A DNA stretch of 64,000 nt, from NCBI RefSeq assembly GCF_016097555.1, contig NC_054701.1:60217481-60281480 (forward strand), given 5' to 3'. This DNA is from Gigantopelta aegis (Eukaryota; Mollusca; Gastropoda; Neomphalida; Peltospiridae). The notes beneath the pieces were generated by a model. That model was not told the origin of the DNA and did no database searches. It worked only from the letters and a program-made list of their open reading frames with translations. A program made the translations under genes and the position numbers. Positions 45,493-58,600 of this stretch are shown here, in pieces; within the stretch, counting starts at the first letter, position 1; the number at the start of each line of letters is the position of its first letter.

Positions 45493-47983
45493 TTCAGGTT
45501 TGGAGGCCCCTCAACATAGAAATTAAATTACATGACAAATAAAAATAAAAAACCTAATTTTATAAGTATTAAATTTTTTTAAATAAAGAAGTCCTTAGTC
45601 TGGGGGGCCCCTCTGGTGGAGGGGGGGGGGGCAATTGCCCCCGTTTCCCCCTTATAAATCCAGCACTGTGGGTAGAACCCCAAACCATGTGTTACAGGAC
45701 CTTTACAAAGGCCCACCTACAAACATCTGTGTAAAAGCCTGAATTGCTTATCAGCTTTAAAGACAACTTACCTTCTTCATTAGTATCACCATTCACTTGA
45801 CATTGCGAAGTTTTTCTATCAGTAAGTTCCAGATGCCTGTATAAAAATGAACATCAGCCAGTTATTATGAAAAGCTAAGTCCAGAAAGTTTTGTTTTCAA
45901 ACAAAACAATTATCTGAAGATCTCTGTGCCTCAGCTATTTGGAATATGTCTTTCTCTATGTAACACAAGTCAATTGTAGAAAACTGCAATGGTTTTATTT
46001 GTTTGTATATATTTTCTCTCAATACAATTAGGTATATCCGGTATCTACTTTGTATACTGACATTACAACACCAAAATAAAAGTACCGTACCTTAAACAGA
46101 ACTAACAAAAAGTCCCATTTGGAAATCAGTGATTTACTATGGCAGAGAAACTGTTAAATAGCTAAGCAGTCATTAATGCCAAGGGTGTATAAAGAAGTGG
46201 TCTAAAGAAAAATTGGTTGCTTCAAGCGGATCTGTTACCCAGAAAAATGACTTGGAAGAACAGAAAAGCCACCTCTCACAACAGACGGTTGCCGAACCAA
46301 GAGGGTCACCAATACAGGTCTATGTACTATACTTAACACTAAGTGTAGTAGAAATAATAATTTTTAGTTTGAATGTGTATGTTGTATACATCGTAAAGAA
46401 CACTGTTTACACAAACTTTCCTCTTTTTTTTTTACCCGACCAGTTTGAAATAAAATGAAACCTACTGATCCAGAATGTCTGTCAGTGTTTTAGCAACAAG
46501 TGATTGGAATTCATCAGTTTTTTCAAATTCATTATCACCACCAATATCTTCCTGCATGGGGTATCTGCAAATCAACAAAACTTGTATTAACACAATATTA
46601 TGTATTTTTCTAAATTTTTAACAATTAGAAGCAAAGAGCTTCATCATAATCTTCAAAATACTACACTACAGAAAAGTGGCAAGCACCACAGTAAACTTTT
46701 GTGTCTGGTTCCTCAAGAGCCAATAATCCCATTCAAAAGATTTCTGTCCGAATACTGTATCCAACAGAGCAATGTTTAACCTCTTGGGCATACAAGGTTT
46801 GGGAGTAAGACATTGCTGCTGAAAAGGTACAGACAATCAGGCAAATATATTATCCATTTTTATAATAAAAAACGATAGCAAAATTAATCTACGAAGTCAT
46901 TCGGAAAAAATAATATGAATATTAGAGTAAACTTGTTATGAATTTTTATTCATTCCCATACCAAAAAGTTCATATAAGCACCCGCCCACATTGCCCATCT
47001 CCCTGCAGGGAAATCAACTTGTTAGAATATGGTGCTGCTATTCTATCGGTTTATCTCTGGTTTTAAAATTAAAGTGTTTTTTTTCTTGGGGGAGGGGTGC
47101 AAGGGTCAAAGGAAATTAATAAAATAAACCAACCTTGATGATTGTTTTTTCATGCTCTTCTGCAGCGTCTCCATCAAGAAACTAATAAAACAAAAAGGAA
47201 TGTTTAACAACTTTCTAACAGACAAGACTGTTGGATTACTTCCTGTTCTAACCACTGATACAGATGTATATCAAAGGCTGTGGTGTAGGCTTAATATGAC
47301 AGCGATACACGAGTTCATGTCATTGCAACTGTACTTATTCCAATGAGCACTATCTGGTGCTAGTTTTCATTTAGTATAACTAGTATGGGAGTGGCAGTCC
47401 TCTTTATGGCAGTGTAAGGATAAAATCTCCAGTAAAGAATCTCCTTTGGAGTGATTGTCCTACAGCTGAGGCACTACATAGTTTCATGGAATCAACCAAT
47501 ATTTTGACTCCTCATTGTGCAGAGATAAGGCCATGATAATATATTATGGTTTTATCCTTTAGATTCATTACTGTTAGATGCATATGGATAGTAATGGTTA
47601 TTGTGTTTGATAAATTCTTTATACTAATCAGAAGTTGCATATACAGAAACTAGACGGCTTCTTTTATTTTGTGGACAGGATTACATTCACATTTGGTTTT
47701 CTTTCTCGATTGTTTTCTCAATAAGTGTATAAATAAACATTTATCAAATAGCCATAGTTTAAAATGTGCTGAGGTGTCATTAAACGAATATGTATTTCCT
47801 TTCCTTTCCAAACTAAACAATTGTCAAACTTTAATTTTAAAAATGAAATTGCCAGTAATTGTTGGTGTTTTTTTTAACCCACAGTACATTATACAGATGG
47901 GACAAGTTTGATGTCTCAGTACTGGCTTCTATCTGTAAGAGTCCAATGTAAAGCTGCATCACCAACTTCTCTCACACTAATAA
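43908..47983 (-). CDS. CUSTOS: CUSTOS (C12orf43) homologue, N-terminus not found
   Basis: Exons found: 47983-47923, 47181-47134, 46564-46466, 45836-45772, 45183-45081, 44130-43908. All are GT-AG and in phase, ending in TAA, about 200 codons; human CUSTOS is 262 aa. EFQSLVAKTLTDILDQ corresponds to the family's EFRAHVAKKLGALLD block. PVRKKRTYSTSS followed by SSEDERLAESAV matches the RRKR..SSSSSED..REAAV block, and the C-terminus has a run of eight Lys (RTKKKKKKKKC), a likely nuclear targeting signal. The most 5' exon (SVREVGDAALHW) is supported by phase and weak similarity only. A first exon carrying the ATG should lie between 48 and 52.6 kb but I could not identify it. In Xenopus the protein binds Dishevelled and restrains Wnt signalling at the nucleus; the role here is inferred. 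It is divergent from MORC2. Confidence 0.8.
44652..44831. mobile_element. MITE with tacagtgaaacc ends
   Basis: Left tacagtgaaacctctc and right gaggggtttcactgta are inverted over 16 bp with one mismatch; ends on TA, as for Tc1/mariner-type targets. 180 bp, with internal repeats of 'aaaaccagac'. In the last CUSTOS intron. Confidence 0.8.
44872..44940 (-). mobile_element. SINE alternative-tail fragment
   Basis: gtttaacgacaccaatggag followed by ggctattggatgtcatg on the plus strand; only the 3' end of a SINE remains. Confidence 0.75.
45433..45670. mobile_element. MITE-like element with ggctggattta ends and a 35-G run
   Basis: Left acagggctggatttagac and right ataaatccagcactgt are imperfect inverted repeats. 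A run of 35 G lies at 45455-45489. A relative lies around 21895-21985 (aagtccttagtctggggggc shared). Confidence 0.6.
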
Positions 47984-48382
47984 CTGAACATTAATATCTG
48001 CTCTAGACAGCCAACCAAAGTCAGTGTGTTTGAAGTGACCTTAATACAAGCACAACAATATGTTAAAATGTTATTGAATTTACACCAACAGTGGAAAGTT
48101 GTACATCATGATCTGCCTGGGTAAATACACTTCATCAAACAAATTGCTAAATTTTTAAAGACATTTTTCACGACCTTTTTAAGGATTTCAGAGATTTGTT
48201 GTTATTTTTTTGTATCATCACATTACAATGTTACAGTGCAAACTGCCAATCTCTTCTTGTTACTCTAAATGGAGAAAAACAATTTCAACTCATTTTCACG
48301 TTGTACAACTAAACTAAAAGAACAGTATAAATAACATGAGTTTCACAACACATATAAAGCCTGATGTAAACACTCCATTTAA

Positions 48383-48703
48383 AGAAAAAAATGTTTTATT
48401 TAACGATGCACTCAACACATTTTATTTATGGTTATATGGCATCAGACATATGGTTAAGGACCACACAGATATTGAGAGGAAACCTGCTGTTGCAACTTCA
48501 TGGGCTACTCTTTTCTATTAGCAGCAAGGGATCTTTTATATGCACCATCCAACAGACAGGGTGGTACATACCACAACCTTTGATATACCAGTCATGGTGC
48601 ACTGGCTGGAACAAGAAATAGCCCAATGGTCCACCAACGGGGATAGATCCCACACAGACCGTGCATCGAGCGAGCGCTATACCACTGGGCTACGTCCCGC
48701 CCT
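48383..48703 (-). mobile_element. SINE family A, full length with target-site duplication
   Basis: Reference copy for the family. Minus strand: tRNA-like head gggcgggacgtagcccagtg with A-box and B-box (ggatctatccc) motifs, then a core (gcatataaaagatcccttgc) and the tail ending cgttaaataaaaca. About 320 bp. Flanked by acactccatttaa (48370-48382) and acactccgtttaa (48704-48716), which differ by one base, so insertion is fairly recent. Confidence 0.92.
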
Positions 48704-48977
48704 ACACTCCGTTTAAGTCAATAATTAGTGTGAGGTTATGGTCGAATTGTGATTCTAGTTTTATGGACAGTAAGGGTTCTCTTTCATCAGTTTTGGTAAT
48801 GGTCCAAATGGGCAAAACTAATTAAACATACAGAATGTTTATGTTAGGTGAACCAAGGGTCACACTGGAAAGTAATTTGTTTTAGCCATTTTTCAGATAT
48901 GCAGGGCATTTGTTTGAAAATTATAAAAAGTGGGAAATTTATATGTACTTGAGGCCCTCAACAAAATTTGGGCTCTA

Positions 48978-49302
48978 GGAAAAGGAAGGAAGGAAATGTT
49001 TTTATTTAATGATGCACTCAACACATTTTATGTATGGTTAGATGGCATCAGACATATGATTAAGGACCATACAAATAAAGAGGAAACCTGCTGTCGCCAC
49101 TTCATGGGCTACTCTTTTCGATTAGCAGCAAAGGATCTTTTAAATGCACCATCCCACAAACAGGATAGTACATACCACAGCCTTTGTTACACCAGTTGTG
49201 GAGCACTGGCTGGAATGAGAAATAGCCCAATGGGGCCACCGACGAGAATCGATCCTAAACTGACAGTGCATCAAACTATGTAAAGCACTTTACCACTGGG
49301 CA
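48978..49302 (-). mobile_element. SINE family A, full length
   Basis: Tail (aggaaggaaatgtttttatt on the plus strand), core and head are all present; the head ends at ctttaccactgggcaat, slightly short of the usual start. No clear target-site duplication. Confidence 0.88.
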
Positions 49303-49383
49303 ATAAAAAAAATAAAAAATGTTCTGAATTAGTTTTTTCGAATGTTCTGCATGTATATCTTCTTCTTTACGTTCACTTGTTGA

Positions 49384-49985
49384 CTACACGTCGAGGCCAG
49401 CAGTGACTATGAATGATACTGTTCTCTGTAGATCACTTCTTGTGCCATACAGCTTCTTCTGGAGAGTTGTTGTAGCTGTCCAGGTAGTCTCTTTCAGCTG
49501 CTGTAGGTTTATGCAGTCTTGGATGACATGTTTGGTCATCTGTTCTGCCGGGAACTTCTTATGCATATGCTGGTTCAGCCTGTCGTGTCCAGTCCTTAGT
49601 TGGAAAATGATGACCTGTTCCTGACGGGACAGCAGGTAATAATCATTGGTTTGTTTGGGAGTATAGCATCAGTCAGGAAGACGACATGGGGGTTGACCTC
49701 ATTGCTCCAGTTATTATTCTGAGTGATTGGTTTTGAAACCTGTCTAGTTTTTGTTGATGTGACTTTGCTGCTGTTGTACTCAAGATGTGGTCTGATTGCT
49801 CCTGGGTAGACTCTTTTCAGTATGTTATAATCAGCACCCCACTTGGTGCTAGCTAGTTTTCTCATTATGGCAAGTTTTCTTCGAGCATTGGCCTCGGCTT
49901 TCTCCACTTGTGGTTTCCAGGTCTGTCTCTTTTCAAAAGTGATCCCCAGGTATGTCTGTTGGTCCTCATACTGGAGAGGCATATC
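49384..49985 (-). mobile_element. LINE (Jockey/I-type) ORF2 remnant
   Basis: Minus-strand frame with TYLGITFEKRQTWKPQVEKA and RRKLAIMRKLASTKWGAD then GAIRPHLEY is the C-terminal part of a non-LTR reverse transcriptase. A second frame, NQHMHKKFPAEQ...KLYGTRSDLQRTVSFI, is the extreme ORF2 C-terminus. The RNase H region between them is missing, so the copy carries an internal deletion as well as 5' truncation. Confidence 0.8.
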
Positions 49986-50960
49986 ATCATGTATATCTTA
50001 TTAATGCAAATAAGAGAACTCATATTTTTGCCAATTAATATCTCCCCTGTCTCAAGACTGGCAGAAATAATTAACATTAGTGGGGTTGAATGACAATCTT
50101 CCACTTTTTCATTAATTACAGATTCAATAAAAAATTTAACAAACTGTGATGTCAGTTTTATGCATTTTTACTTTACTGTTTTGGGGTACAAAAGGTAATG
50201 GGCGAGAGGATACCACATGCATAGGAGATAAAACCTATAGCACCAAGTGTTCCTTAGGATGCGACAGCCCACTTTTAATGCTTAAAATTATACTCAACTG
50301 TGCTCAGTATTAGCTGCCTACTCATTGTATGCTTATTTCAAATGTCAAATCATTCTGGTACCAAACTGTTCTATCAGGGTTATGATGTCAAGGACTCTTT
50401 GGGAGCTTTCAAAATGCTTGATAGCCAACACTTAAGAGGCTGCATCACCAACCAAAATGATGGCTGATGCTATTTTATATTTTGAACCTGTACATACTTT
50501 TCCATCTTTTTGGAGAAACATTTACATATATTTCATCGTTTAGATTGAAGCAGTGAACATGACAACTGTGTGGGTAGTACGGAGTTTAACTCAATTGGCC
50601 TTGGTGGCCCTCCAACTTGCCACTGAATCCTATCATTTTTTTTTATTAAACTAATAGCAACACTTGTGGTGACTCTCAAAAATTAAAATATCAATATTAA
50701 TAATAAACAATAATTTTGCCATGTATTATTTTCAAGTTAGACCCACTTTCCATCAACACAATTCTGCACATGTCCACGGGGAGAAATGTGCTTTACCATA
50801 TCTGCATTTTCGCTAGTGGATTATGATACTAAATTTTAACCATTTGACATTGCAACGCAGAAAATTGCTCATCAATTGAATTTCTTTCAGTGCATGAAAG
50901 TCTGTGAAAACAAATCATGTATATGAAAAAGGTACAATGTAAATGCAACATACACTATAG

Positions 50961-51241
50961 GAAGGAAATGTTTTATTTATCAGACATATGGTTAAGGCCC
51001 ACGTGAATATAGAGAAAACCTGCTGTCGACACTTTGTGGGCTACTCTTTTCGATTAGCAGCAAGGGATCTTTTATATGCACCATCCCACAGACAGGATTG
51101 TACATAACACAGCCTTTGTTACATCAGTTGTGGAGCATTAGCTAGAACCAGAAATAGCCCAATGAGGCCACCAACAGGGATCGATCCTAAACCGACTGCA
51201 CATCATGCGAGCACTTTACCACCAGGCTACATCCTGCCCCG
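50961..51241 (-). mobile_element. SINE family A with target-site duplication
   Basis: Flanked by tacactatag at 50951-50960 and 51242-51251. A short deletion removes the bases between tttatttatc and agacatatgg; the rest of core and head is present, ending catcctgcccc. Confidence 0.9.
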
Positions 51242-52674
51242 TACACTATAGATAATCTTGTGCGAAATCATAGAAAACAGGTCTTACTAGGTTGGACTAA
51301 AACATTTAGCTGAACTGCTTTGACTCCTTTGGTAGTGTTTATATCGCAATTCTAAAGATTTTTTTGTGTAAATTTTTAAAAACTTGATGTTCTAAAATGC
51401 AATATACTGCATTCCATAAGTCAAATTCATCATAGCAAATAAAATATTATATATTTTTTTACTTCATATATACATTTAGTAAAATATAATTAAAGCTAAC
51501 ATGTTTTGACAAACAAATATAAGTTTAAAAACATTTCAGGTCCAGCACATGGTCCTCTTTTAATAATTTTGTCAGCTGCTCTGATAAACGCATCTCCAGT
51601 GATCAACTATTCTTGCAATCTCTAGTATGTAAAAGACAGTAATGCGATCTGCACACTGAGCACCTGTGTCGATATACAAAATATTATACTGAGCAGTCTG
51701 GTCATACGTCACGTGACACTAATGAGTCAGAACTGAAAAAAGAAAAAGAAAAAGAAAGATGGTCTAAACTAAAGTTATAAAAATATACATTAGGATAGTC
51801 AAAATGTTTTGGAAAGACAAACATACTTATATTTACTAATGTTGACAATCTGCAACAGCCGCTTCGTTAAAGTGTGCGATATCTCCCTCCTCAATTAAAC
51901 ATAAGGACAAGGAAGTTTAATCGTCACAACACGAACTGCAGCCATTACATGATTGTTAGTTATTTTAAATTGCGAATTGTAATATATGTGAAATTTTTAA
52001 ATAACTATATTCATAATACTTATTTGTATTTTGGCTATTAAAGAAAAAAACTAAAATATATATTATTTACATTAATTTAACATATTTACAAATAATCTAT
52101 AGTTGAATCTGTAATGAGTTTTTGTTACAAATTAATTTTAATAGATGTTCCATATTCGGTGACGACCCAGTTTTTCGTTGACTAATGCGTTCTTAGATTT
52201 TAATTTTTTTTCATGTATTTTATTTTTATTTATTATTCATTTGTTTTAATAAAAAGCCTTTTTTTGCAATCAGATTCTAATAGTCATACTAATATTAAAT
52301 GTACTAAATCTACTTTACATATTAAAAAAAAAAAAAGTACAAAGAAAAACTATTCTGCGCAGAACTGCAAACATTAGAGCGCGTTTGACATACAGGAAGT
52401 CGTGGTCAGGAACATTGAAAGCGAGGGAAAATTGCCGTGTATTTTTGTAAACATACCTTTTATAATGCATTTTTGTCGTTAATCAGTGTTGTTATTTTGA
52501 TGAGAAGAGTACATGCGTGTGTTTAAGCAATGTTTATTGATTTGTATTATGATACACAGCAAACAAGCCTCGATGAAGACACCAGTGGCAGTGGCTGCGT
52601 CTAGCTGTTTACCATCTCGACGGCATCTTGATTGAGTGTCTAGCAAAAACAGTAGCAGATCACCAGTCTGAAAA

Positions 52675-55600
52675 ATGGCATACAATACCCTGAGTCGAGC
52701 TCAACTGAGCTTTGAGTATCTTCACACTAATTCGTACGTATATTGATTTAGTTTTTAAAAAAAGGTAGTTACGTGAAACTTATTTTATTTATAAATATTG
52801 ATGTCAATGTCATAAAAAACCACCCTGTTCAGTAGGCAGATACTGAGTATTATATGTTTTTGACAGCCATTATGCTAGCTAGTATTATGTTAGATTACTT
52901 GAATACAATCGTAATAGGTGATGCTCTGCAGATTGAATTTAATTTTAAGTAGTTTCAGTTCATCAACGTCAACTATAATGATAGGTGTTTCGACCCATTT
53001 GACATACATTTATTGAGTACTGACAAATGTTAAAATGCATTTTGTTCATTTTTAGTCAACACAATAAAACAAAAGGGGAAAAACATAGTAACTAAACTGT
53101 AGATGTTCACCTTGGTGAATGCAATGATAGATCTTTTTTGGGGGTTTTTGATTTGGTTTAAATAAAATTTTATTTTGTGTGCATTGAAAATGTAAATGAA
53201 ATTAAGTTGCCTCAAGGGACCAGACCAGCCCTTTGTCAAAATCGGCATGATTAATATTATTAGTTTAATACATTAACGTGTATTAGCATATATATTGTGT
53301 GCACAAAAAATTAATACATTTATTTGCTAAGGAAGCACGTTTTGGGGATGTTTTATGCTTTTTTGATGAATCCGGGTCGCGTCGCCCCAAAACAAATTTG
53401 CATCCAAGTCATTTTGCCCTTATCCCCTTTTGCCATAGGTTGTTTCTCCAGCCTGTAGGGTAATTATGCTCTGTATCTGGGTTGTTTTGACCCTGATGTA
53501 TTTGGATCTAATTTTATTAAACTTTTAAAGTGCCTTTATCCAAACATGGTCCAGACCGCTACTGTATTTGAATGGCAGTACAAATGTGTTAGATATGTAC
53601 ATGGTTTCTTTCCCTCTCGGATTAAAATTGCACCTTGCAATATATACTACTCAAAAGAATTTAAGGGTAAAAAATTTATAACCAAATAAGTTTCAGAGTA
53701 TTAGATTGATGATGTAAACTACACCAAATTTTTTATTTATTGTTCCATATTTACAAATAAACGTCACTGTATACAAGAAAGTCACATGACATGCTGTCAA
53801 AGTTGAAGGTTGTCAAACATGGATTTTACACATTAGAACATTCGTTTAATAGTGTGTGAATCCACCCCTGGCGCGAATACACTCGACACATCGTTGCCTC
53901 ATGCTGTTGATTGGGGAATGGCCTGCCACTCTGCCATAAGAAGTTGACCCAGATCATGAAGGTTGGCCGGAGGGGCATGGTTATCTAGAAATCTCCTGCC
54001 TAATTCGTCCCAGGCGTGCTCTATTGGGGCCAAGTCAGGCGAATATGCTAGCCAATCCATCCTGGCGATACCTTGTTGTCTGAGAAAGTCCGTTACCACC
54101 CTGGCGCGGTGGGGTCTGGCATTGTCATCCTGCAGAACTGCCCCGCCGCCAATCTGCTGAAGGCCTGGGAGAACCAACGGCCGGATAATCTCATTCAGAT
54201 AGCGGATTCCATTCAGATTGCCATCTACCACATAGAGGGGGGTCCTGTGGTGGATAGAGATGCCACCACCGAACCGGTGATGTTGTCTAACGTTAACGTC
54301 AGCGAAGCGCTCCCCAGGACGTCTGTAGACACGAACCCGACCGTCGTTGAACTGGAGACTAAACCTGGACTCATCAGTGAACATCACTCGACCCCACTGA
54401 ACACGTTGCCACCGCAGATGAAGCGTGCACCAGTGACGTCTGGCCGTTCTGTGACGTGGTAGGAGTGGTGGTCGAACAGCCTGGCGACGGCAGCGTAGAT
54501 TATTGGCTCTCAGACGATTGCGTATGGTTTGATCAGACACTCGAGTTCCAGTCGCAGTCCGCAGTTTGTCATGTAATCGGCGTGCAGTGGTTGACGTAGA
54601 GCCATATTGGTGATGTAGCGGTCCTCTCTATTTGTAGTGTTTCGGGGTCTTCCCGAATGTGGACGATTTCGAACAGAATTCGTTGCTTGGTACCGTTGCC
54701 ACAGTCGGCCAACGACACTCTGACTGACAACAAGTCTCAGAGCAACATTTCTTTGCGTATTGTCATCCTGAAGCCAAGCAATAGCCCTTCCTCGATCTTT
54801 GATAGTCAGTTGAAGTCGTACCATTGTCGAATTTGGAGTGTGCACCGTACACGAACGCAAGCTCCAATTGTATGGAAATTCAGCATTGGGAACATGGAAT
54901 ACACGTGCAAAGCGTGCAAATGAAGCGCTTTGTGAAAAAGCAAGTTATGGGCACTTAGCAGACCTTTCGCTTTCGCCCTAATTTACGTGCAAATGTAAGC
55001 ATGTTTCCGCCATTAGAACTAGTCGACAGTGTCAATGACAGTGGATTTTAATTCATTTATGGGTTGCTTAGACCCACTTTCGTCAAAATGGAACAATACC
55101 ATGCGTGACATTATGGTCTAGCTAATATAACTGACATTCAGAAAATAATGTCGAAAATATCGTCTGACCCTTAAATTCTTTTGAGTAGTATATATACAAT
55201 GGTGGAAGGGGAGGGGGTGAAATGACCCATTTGGAGGATGGAACTACCTAGGACAAAAGGACCCAGACGAATGTGGATAAGGGCAAAATGACCTGATACC
55301 TTTTTTGATGGGCAATAATAAACAGAAAGCAAATCATAATTTCTTTGAGCAAGTGAGTTTTAAAATGTTTTTTTAACTCTTCATGGAAATCCTATTAGAT
55401 CCCAATAAGATCAATATTTAAAAAATATGCCAGTGATTCATCCAGGTGTACTGTGGGTCCGAACATGGGCCCTTTCCTAAAAGCTGTAGTATGATCGTAT
55501 AACAAAGGCTGTGGGAAAGTGCATGAATTAAAGATCCTTTGCTGCCAACTATAAAATGTAGCAGGTTTTCTCTATATACTGTTAGAATTAACAGATACTT

Positions 55601-58600
55601 GCCATCCGATACTGATTGATTAACCAATGTGTTCTGGTGATGTCCTTAAACAAGACAAACTTCTTAAAATTGTAGGAATCCATCGATTCTGGTAGAATTA
55701 AATTAAAAATGAGGCATGGTTAATATTATAACTCGTACATCATCTTGTAATATTGCCATGTTTTTTTTAGATAGTTGTCATATCCTAACTAATCAAACTT
55801 TACTGAACTATCAGACCTTGCTGTTTAAGGGAAGGTATCATTCTTGCTCCCCATAACTCCCCTGAGTTTGGTTCAAGAAGAGTAATTTTTAGCTCCCCTC
55901 GTCGTGTGAATTTATATGGTATCATTATGGGTAATATTTTAACTGGCTCCCCATAATCTAAGTTAGGAGAGCAATTAATTACTCCCCTAATTTTTTACCA
56001 AGTCAAGGTCTGAGGTATCCATTTTATTAAAGAAAGAAAGAAATGTTTTATTTAATGACGCACTCAACACATTATATTTAGTTATATGGCGTCAGACATA
56101 TGGTTAAGGACCACACAGATTTTGAGAGGAAACCCGCTGTCGCCACTTCATGGGCTACTCTTTCCGATTAGCAGCAAGAGATCTTTTATTTGCACTTGCC
56201 ACAGGCAGGATAGCACAAACCATGGCCTTTGTTGAACCAGTTATGGATCACTGGTCGGTGCATGTGGTTTACACCTACCCATTGAGCCTTGCGGAGCACT
56301 CATTCAGGGTTTGGAGTCGGCATCTGGATTAAAAATCCCGTGCCTCAACTGGGATCCGAACCCAGTACCTACCAGCCTGTTGACCGATGACCTAACTACG
56401 ACGCCACCGAGGCCAGTTATATTATTAAATAAAGAGGTCAAATGGATAACAGATTAGCTAAAAGTTCTATATAACTTATCTTTTAAGTCATTTAAAATTC
56501 TGTTAGAGAACAAACATGTGCCAATTTAACTACCGTATATCTTCACCTATAAGTCAAATTTTTTTCACCCAAAAATTATTTATAACTTGGGGGTGTCAAA
56601 TATTACCTTTTTGAGGATTATTTTACAAGTTTATTGTTGAAGTATGCCCTGTATTTATACTCAAATATGTTAATTTGACACATTTATTTTTTATAACCTT
56701 TTTGGGGGGACATTAGAACGGTTTTGGTTATGCAAAAAGGCGTGCGATCTCACTCACATGCCAAGAGAACAGTCCACTTAGTTAAAATAACATTCATCAC
56801 TAATAGCAAAAATGTAAACAATACTAATTACCTGTTGCCTGAGTTTATTTTGAAATCTGGTCACTGGCATTAATGGTTGTTCAAACAATGTTTTGTCGGT
56901 GATTAACTTCATGAATATTACTGAGCTTTCCCTTAAAACAGCTTAGACTGATATCTGTAGTTCACTAGAGCACTAGGGACATACATAAAAACCAGTGTAC
57001 TTTTCAGAGTTATCCTCCTTACATGTATTAATATGGCGGAAAAACATGATTAACTGATACTTTCAGTTTTATTGTAGTGATCTGTTGTCAGTGTTTATAA
57101 ATAAAGTTGTTGTCTGTGCACAAAAACTCTAATAAGGAATCGGACAAAAGAATACCGGTTCGAGTACACAATTGCAATGCACCCGGGGGAAGCTGAACAA
57201 AAGAATATCGGCCTCCCCCACCCAAACCCCCAATACTTGCTGCTGGTAATAACTTGGTACTTGGTGATGCCTCGACCAGAAGCGGTCAGGCCCTTTATAA
57301 GGGCCCTATGGGCAACCTAGGGAGACACCACAGCATCGTAGAGGTCTAAAATTAACGAGCTACTCTCGATTCACTAATATCAAATATCTCCCCTCCCTCC
57401 ACCTTTCCTGTCATGGACGGAGGAGCCGGCCAAGGCCGGCTCTTGTACACTCGACAGGCGTGCGCTACAACAGCTTGTTCTGAATGTGCACGTAAAACCC
57501 TATGACATGACATGACGTGTGCACAAAACCATGCTGTACAGTGCCATACGGTAACAGCCAAACAGGTTTCACTATCTACTAAGGGAATATTTCGTTTTGA
57601 TGCTATGTTACTTGTTTGCGATGTACAAAACGTGAAAACTGGAGTTTGTAAAATAATTTTCTTTTGTTCAAATATTGTACATTATTGTTCTCATGTGCTG
57701 AAAATAAGAAATACTTCAATATTTATAAGTTGTTTTTCATGGGTCGACTTATAAATGGGTCAATAAAAAAATAAGTTTTCAGGGCTTGAAATTAGGGACT
57801 CGACTTATAGCCGAGATCGACTTACAGGCAAAGATATACAGTAATATATGTCAATGTTTCTTTTCAGGACAACTCATGAGTTTTTATTTGGTGCTCTTGC
57901 TGAATTGCTGGATAATGCAAGGTTAGTGTCAGTAGAAATCTATGACATAGTTTCAGGACTAGCTCTGATAAAGTCGCCAGATTCGCCAACTGCGAATTTT
58001 AAAAACAATTGGCAAATTTTAGTTTAAGTTAGCAAAATAATTTTACTACATTTTATTAGAAAATAACAGTTTTTCTGCTATTTTTTAAGTTTAATAGATA
58101 ATTTGATGAAATTTTTTGTTCACCCAGAGCTAGCCCTGCTGTTTAGAAAATATACAGCTTAAGCTTTTTCATTGTAATATCAGTTATATTTTAGTGCGAA
58201 GTTCTCTTAGTTTGCTCTAATAGTAATGCACTACACATTTCTGGCAAACACAAAGACATCACATATTATGACATAAATGTGGTTACAGGCATTTATTACT
58301 AAACACTTTGAGACTTTGTATAAAACATGGACATATTTTGCTAAGAATACTGGTATATAAAGCCCATTCCCATTACACGGCCATTTTTCGTCTTTGTTAA
58401 TATTGCCCACAAAACATTTTCTTTTTTTCTTAAAATTGTTATTCTCATCAGAAGTGGGTTATTACAACTGAATATTCAGTAGACCAATAAACAACGTACA
58501 TTGTAGTTGCTCTACTATTCATGATGCCGGGCCACATCAAACATGCAAATATATATACAGTGAACAGTGTTTCCCCCATGATTTAAAATGTTGAATGTAA

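Larger units (their letters stand above)
47984..52674. other. Divergent region between CUSTOS and MORC2
   Basis: Holds three SINEs, a LINE remnant, AT-rich sequence, and presumably the CUSTOS first exon and both promoters. A CACGTG site lies at about 51712. The MORC2 5' UTR is probably about 52400-52674. Confidence 0.5.

Noticed and set aside
51880-51955. Minus-strand ATG frame (MAAVRVVTIKLPCPYV) as the CUSTOS first exon
   Set aside because: Stops after 16 codons and no donor in the required phase links it to the 47983 exon.
53480-53640. Open frame left of the Tc1 element ([18 protein letters not shown]) as a reverse transcriptase fragment
   Set aside because: Superficially LINE-like, but no catalytic motif or continuation could be found.
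54073-54462. 129-aa plus-strand frame inside the Tc1 element
   Set aside because: Antisense of the transposase; the DDE motifs are on the minus strand.
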